From Trichoderma breve (Eukaryota > Ascomycota > Sordariomycetes > Hypocreales > Hypocreaceae), in NCBI RefSeq assembly GCF_028502605.1, contig NW_026611593.1:1798001-1862000 (forward strand): DNA of 64,000 bases. The letters run 5' to 3'. The notes beneath the pieces were generated by a model, which was not told where the DNA came from, did no database searches, and saw nothing but the letters and a program-made list of their open reading frames with translations. Of this stretch, positions 59,312 to 64,000 are shown piece after piece. Position 1 is the stretch's first letter. Each line of letters opens with the position of its first letter. Position numbers and translations under genes: made by a program.

Positions 59312-60547
59312 ATGAGCGGAACCGTTACTTCTCCAGATCTCGCCAACTTGCTGGCCCCAATCCTTCCAGCACTCCCTGCGGCTGCTATATCGACCGAGCC
59401 AGCTGTGGGCATCCTGCCGCTACTCTCGCCCATCCTGAGGCAGCGAGTGAACCTATTCTCCTCTTCAAGCACAGAGCCATGGATTAAGCTGCTGTGCTAC
59501 GACACAACCAAGGCTGCAAAGCTGGCCGAGCTGGTACAGAATGGAAGCCTGGAACCTCATCCCGTCTCGGGAGAGGTCGAAGTTGACTGGAGCTACGATG
59601 CACAGTCAAGGTTCCGGAGGCTAGACCAAGAGACACTGCAGGCGTTGATCGTCTTGACCGAGATTGGCCTTGCATTTCAGCTGGTATACTGCGTCAACGA
59701 TGCCGCAGGTGGCGGCGATGGATGGAGAGTTGGCGAGATTACTCTGGCAGACAAGGCCTCGCCCTTTTCGCAGTTTGGCGGCGTCCCAACCGTTGCAGAG
59801 GCAGAGGCCAAGTTTCAAGAAGCCAAAATCACCAGCCCCACCGTGACCTATAACAACGGGTCAACCACCAGCAGCGAAGACCTGATGGACGACGAGGACG
59901 ACGATGGATACTGGGACCGGTACGATGCCACTCCCGCACGCACTCCCGCCAACAATCGCTCCCCGGTCCCTCGTACCGGTGCCAGTGCTGCTACTACCTC
60001 CGCCTCCGCAGCTCATCTGGGCACCTACAATGCCTCTGCTGTCATGGAGGATGACGACGACGACTATTATGCGCAGTACGACGACGTTCAGCCGGCCATG
60101 GACAACCACGATCCCGATGAAGAGGCTCAGCTGCGCGCTTTCGTCCAGCCCCCCCTTGGCCTCGGCCGCGCCAACAACGCTGCCGACTCCTTTATTGTCA
60201 CAGACCCCAACGAAACCCGACGATCCTGGTCTTTTGACGATGCAGACAAAGCCAGCAACTCTGGCAGCATCAACAACCAAGCAAAGTCCGACCTCCCGTC
60301 CGCTCAAGAGCTTGCTCTCCTACACCCGCGCCCCGAATCAAGTGCCAGTTCTAACGGCTCGCATACCGTCGCCCGGCTCGAAGCCTCTGCTGGCAAGCAG
60401 GAGCAGAACGAGTTTGGCGTCAAGCAGCACGTTTCTCGCAGCATTCGCAGCTTGTTTCTGCTCGCTCGGTCGTCGGGCATTGAGCGAGAGGAGTTTGAGC
60501 GGCTGGTGCGGGAGGAGATGGACGTTTTGTCTTTTGTCCATGATTGA
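59312..60547 (+). CDS. Conserved ascomycete protein of unknown function, acidic low-complexity centre
   Basis: I do not recognise a named family. It is a single exon of 411 residues, with normal codon usage and a good start. Residues 1-165 look folded: a helical opening (LLAPILPALPAAA), then WIKLLCYDTTKAAKLAELVQ and a segment ending WRVGEITLAD. Residues 185-300 are disordered and acidic, with DDEDDDGYWDRYD and EDDDDDYYAQYDD as two similar Asp/Tyr patches separated by Pro/Ser/Thr sequence. Residues 365-411 form a predicted helical C-terminus (VKQHVSRSIRSLFLLARSSG then EREEFERLVREEMDVL). No signal peptide or membrane helix is visible, so a soluble cytosolic or nuclear protein is likely. Confidence 0.85.
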   Translation: MSGTVTSPDLANLLAPILPALPAAAISTEPAVGILPLLSPILRQRVNLFSSSSTEPWIKLLCYDTTKAAKLAELVQNGSLEPHPVSGEVEVDWSYDAQSRFRRLDQETLQALIVLTEIGLAFQLVYCVNDAAGGGDGWRVGEITLADKASPFSQFGGVPTVAEAEAKFQEAKITSPTVTYNNGSTTSSEDLMDDEDDDGYWDRYDATPARTPANNRSPVPRTGASAATTSASAAHLGTYNASAVMEDDDDDYYAQYDDVQPAMDNHDPDEEAQLRAFVQPPLGLGRANNAADSFIVTDPNETRRSWSFDDADKASNSGSINNQAKSDLPSAQELALLHPRPESSASSNGSHTVARLEASAGKQEQNEFGVKQHVSRSIRSLFLLARSSGIEREEFERLVREEMDVLSFVHD

Positions 60548-61493
60548 GGACTCGGACTGATCTATTACTTATATACCCCAAAAGCAATTGTGAAGTCGCG
60601 AATATTTGAACTTGGATTCGAAATGCATATGGTGGAGCAAATTGGATTATATGGAAGGTATATGAATGGACATTTGCGGGAGGCGAGAAGAGATGGAGCA
60701 TGCATATGGGTGGGAACGCCAAAAAGCAGAATGTTTACATTTCTTTCTTGTTTAATGTTTTTTCTTGGATTCTTTTACCATTTTATGCTTGATTTTGGCA
60801 TCACAGCGTATTGGCCGGAAGGGGGTTAGGGGGCCGGAAGCTGGGGACGGCGTTTATTTGGGATGGAATTTGAACACAAAGCAATTGGATTGGATTGCTA
60901 CTGCATGAAAGTCGGAGTTGTCGAGCATACTGGATGCTTATCTGTTTTTACTTTCGGTCATATTTCTTATGGAAACAAACTTTGTCCCACATGTATCACA
61001 TGTCAAGCCTTATCAAGGAGTATCACAAAAAGATATATTGTAATGAAGAAATCAATTTGCCAATAAGCTGATATATCCCCTTTTCCGTAGGGGGAAAAAA
61101 CAAGTCTGCTGAAAGTTTTCCTTCTAAAGTGATTCGGAACCTGATCACCCGGATACCGCCGGCCACGGTCCATATCTTGCAATCTTTCCGCGGTATAATG
61201 TGTATGTAAAAACCGTCCCATGCTCATGCCCGTTTTTATTCCCAATGGGCCCCAAGAACGCCCAGCATCTTCGCCCTTGACAATAGCCCCAGATATCAAA
61301 AAGCAAAAACAAAAATGATTGGGGGAATTGTGTTCATTTTCAAGAAAGAAAAAGGAAAAAAAGGAAAAAGGAAAAAGAAAAGCTGAGGGAAAGAAAAAAG
61401 AGTGGCGTGTAATAATGTATACGGATATCCAACAAAACGCCCTTTTCCCTCGCACTAGCCATGTCGAAAACTCGTCTTTTTTTTATAACTTGG
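60548..61493. other. Intergenic region between convergent genes
   Basis: AT-rich 3' flanks, with an A/G-rich run at about 61340-61405 (GGAAAAA units). I see no gene. Confidence 0.6.
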
Positions 61494-63296
61494 CTATGTT
61501 ATAACCAAGTTACTCAGCGCCATCCTCGCCATGTCAAGCATACGCATGCAGTGCCTGTCTTCGCGCGGGCAGGGCTTCGGCGGGCCCGACATGAGGAAAT
61601 AAGGAGACGACGAAATAATATGATGTTGGTTGGACTGCATAAGAGCATCCGCAATGTCGTGCCTCCTTTGATTCTTCTCGTCAAGAAGCGTGACTACGTC
61701 CCTGAGTCCGCGGTGCACATTGACGTATGAGCATGAACTGCTGCAATCTAGCGAACTCGCCGCAGACGCCGTTCGGTTATTGAACCCGTAAACCTCAACC
61801 TTCAAGATTGCTCGCATAGTGGTCCGCCAAGTATCTGGCTCCAGAAATCTGTTGTTGTAACTCCTGAGCAATTCGCAGTCGGGAGAGTTGCCGGCACTGT
61901 CTTCGGCGGCTACTCTTGTCCATATTCCACCAACATCTTTGTAGCTAAAGTAGAGCATCTGATTCTCCTGCTTGGCACGCTCCGTGTCTCTGTCCACCAT
62001 TTCCAAAATCGAGGCATAGGCGTTGCAGGCGGAGGGAACAAGAGCTCCAAGGCACATCATACTTTGGAAACGCGAGATGGGCGGTGGTTTGGAGAGATCG
62101 AACATATCCTGGTAACATTGAGCACAGTTGAGGGTATCGTGCGCAATTTTGGTAGCCTCGCGGGCGACACGCATGGCAGACAAGACATCGGACGGAAGGC
62201 GATTCAGGGAGCCCAGCGCCATGGAGAGCGAGGTGAGGCAGTCGCAGGAGCTGGTAGGATGTGGCCTCGCTTGTCCCAGTTCCGGCGACGTCGTGTCTGT
62301 GCCAGTCGAGCCCAACGGTTCAAAGCAATTGGAGGAGTGTGTGCTGGGACTAGGCTCGCTGGGTGTCGGAGGCTGTAGATATTGAGAAACCATGTATCTC
62401 TGTAGAGACTCGTTGAGGTCTTTGGACATGGTGTCTGTCTCGTCAAAGCTGATACCCTCGAGCGGATCAGCCTGGCCCATGTTCATAACAGGCATCCCCA
62501 TACCATCAAACAGCCCTTGACTGTCTCGAGAGAAGTAGGAATATGCTGCATTGTCGTCCATCCCAAACAGATAAGAATTGCTTGAGTCATAGTCAGGCAG
62601 CAGATCAAGGTAAGAGGTGTCCGATGGCAGAGACTGGCTCAGGAGGTCCAGAGCATGGTCTGTCAGCTCGGTCGACGGCAGAGGCTGTTGGTGGTGATTA
62701 TGATGGTGAGCAGTGGCATTGTGTAGGTGGTGTTGATGATGATGATGATGATTATGTTGATGGTGTTGATGGTGGTGGTGATGGCCTGCATCGCCATACG
62801 AAGCAGTTGCCACGACATCACCCTCAGCCAGGAGAGAAGACGAATGAGAAACCGTGGTTGGAACTGAGGCCGGAGGGAGGGGAACAGCAGCAGGTGGAGC
62901 GACAGAAGCAATGGAAGAAGCAGGAGCAGAGCCCAACAAGGACGCCGACTGAGCAGCGGTCACAGGCACGGATGTAGAAACAGTAGATGAAGCCGTGTTC
63001 TCTGGGGGATGTCGTCGCTTTCGGGGACGACCCATGGGCTTCTGGGGTGAGTAGACGCAGTTGATGCCCTCTTTCTGGCAGCGCAGGCAGCCACCGGGCT
63101 CCTTGGAGCAAGCGATCTTGCGGAAACCTAGACAACAGACTACAATCAGAATCAAAGTCTCCGGAACCCTTGGCCCGCTTCCCAAGCCCGCGGACTCGGG
63201 AGCGTGCACATTTTCTCACGGGGACTCACGGCACTCGTCGCAGGCCCGATGCTTCTGTGGGCCAGCCGGCGCGGCCAGGGCATTTCCGGGAGCCAT
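61494..63296 (-). CDS. Zn2Cys6 transcription factor with AT-hook-like motif and His-rich region
   Basis: This is a fungal binuclear zinc-cluster regulator; its target genes are unknown. Two exons, 63296-63230 and 63127-61494, give 566 residues. The zinc cluster is split by the intron and reads CxxCx6Cx6CxxCx6C at residues 19-46 (CDECRFRKIAC, then GGCLRCQKEGINC). A basic GRPRKRR at 55-61, directly after the cluster, resembles an AT-hook. Residues 138-168 contain 21 histidines in short runs. The centre is Ser/Pro-rich. The C-terminal half has a Cys-containing segment (SCDCLTSLSMALGSLNRLPSDVLSAMRVAR, then CAQCYQDMF) of the kind seen in AflR-like regulators. No biosynthetic cluster lies in the window. 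The end of the coding region could still contain an unrecognised intron. Confidence 0.88.
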
Positions 63297-64000
63297 GGCC
63301 GGGACGTCGACAGCGGGAATGCGAGTCGAGTACAAGGCGCGTACGAAGTACAAGGACGCAGTACGACTCCGGCTCAGTGGGAGATTCTGCGACTGGGAGC
63401 TGATAGGCAGGGCTTAGGCAGAGGGGGGGAGAGAATCGCAGGCCGTTGACTTGTCGGGGTTCCAAAAGTCTCCGAGAAGGCTACGCAAAATTGCCGGTTG
63501 GGGCGCACGAAACAAAAGGCAGCATCAGGAATAAGCAGCAGAGGCAAGGAATAGGAGCTGCGCGCACGGCGTGGCAGCACACATTGGCTCAGCAGCAGCG
63601 CATTTCGCACAGAGGATTTTCGATGCAGGTGGGAGAAACAAGTGAGGCTGCGAGGAGGCCAGACCACATGGAAGAGTCAAGGCTGGGACCAACGGCAGAA
63701 CTGGGAATCCCACCCAGGCCTTACCTTATCAATTATCAACATGACCCAGATCCTCGTCTTATCCACAAGGTACCCGCGCAGCTGGGGTGACATCCAGGCG
63801 ACAGGACCTGCAAGTAGCTGGAATGCCGCGGACCAACGAGCATCTGTGCTGTGCTGGGCTGGGCTGCTGCTGCCTCGCTCGGGGAACCTGGATGGCCCAG
63901 AATGCGCACCAAGCGCCAAGGTACCGAGCAAGTATTCCTTGCCTGGCAATACCCAACCAACTGACTGGCCAGCCTTGGTTTGTCAGCGGAATATCGAATC
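63297..64000. other. Upstream region of the Zn2Cys6 gene, right end
   Basis: This 704-bp stretch is the promoter and leader of the zinc-cluster gene. Short frames on both strands overlap one another, and none is convincing. The window ends before any further gene can be seen. Confidence 0.5.

Overview
The window looks like a chromosomal segment of a filamentous ascomycete, most likely a sordariomycete and perhaps of the order Hypocreales. The evidence is the gene content (PalF arrestin, ZafA-type zinc regulator, Zn2Cys6 factor, TspO, WSC and DUF3712 proteins), the short introns with GT..CTAAC..AG signals, pyrimidine-rich leaders and moderate GC. The exact species cannot be read from the sequence. 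I see no rRNA or convincing tRNA gene, no transposon, no CRISPR array and no secondary-metabolite cluster.

Layout, left to right. 1-3.96 kb: no gene recognised. 4.0-11.2 kb: dipeptidyl peptidase III (+), ribosomal protein eL6 (-) and the mitochondrial Hsp78 disaggregase (+), the last two sharing a divergent promoter. 11.9-16.2 kb: a ZafA/Zap1-like zinc-finger regulator (-) and a small protein with an N-myristoylation signal (+). 16.8-22.1 kb: the spliceosomal DEAD-box ATPase Prp5 (-) head to head with an HCNGP/SAP30BP-family protein (+). 22.6-23.8 kb: a membrane-anchored DUF3712 protein (-). 23.8-28.3 kb: a gene-free stretch. 28.3-35.6 kb: a flavocytochrome b2-type lactate dehydrogenase (-), the Fe-S co-chaperone Jac1 (+) and the pH-signalling arrestin PalF (-). 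37.9-43.2 kb: the replication licensing factor Cdc6 (-), a TspO/MBR protein (+) and a mitochondrial ornithine-type carrier (-). 45.7-55.6 kb: Shr3 (-), a WSC-domain protein (+), translesion polymerase Rev1 (-), the spliceosomal RED protein (+) and a nucleoside hydrolase (+). 55.7-63.3 kb: a thiamine-pyrophosphate-type carrier (-), an uncharacterised acidic protein (+) and a Zn2Cys6 regulator (-).

Most genes are unrelated housekeeping functions. Two themes recur. Three proteins belong to pre-mRNA splicing (Prp5, SAP30BP-like, RED). Several act in or on mitochondria (Hsp78, Jac1, two carriers, and probably a long form of DPP III).

For the multi-exon genes I rebuilt the exon structure by hand, checking reading phase and family conservation across each junction. 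This exposed features that single-frame reading misses: a 9-nt micro-exon in DPP3, the two true C-terminal exons of the lactate dehydrogenase, and two introns in which the first AG after the branch site appears to be skipped. The most unexplained non-coding signal is a duplicated 31-bp element with an 18-bp perfect palindrome upstream of the TspO gene. I did not find a clearly new multi-gene system.
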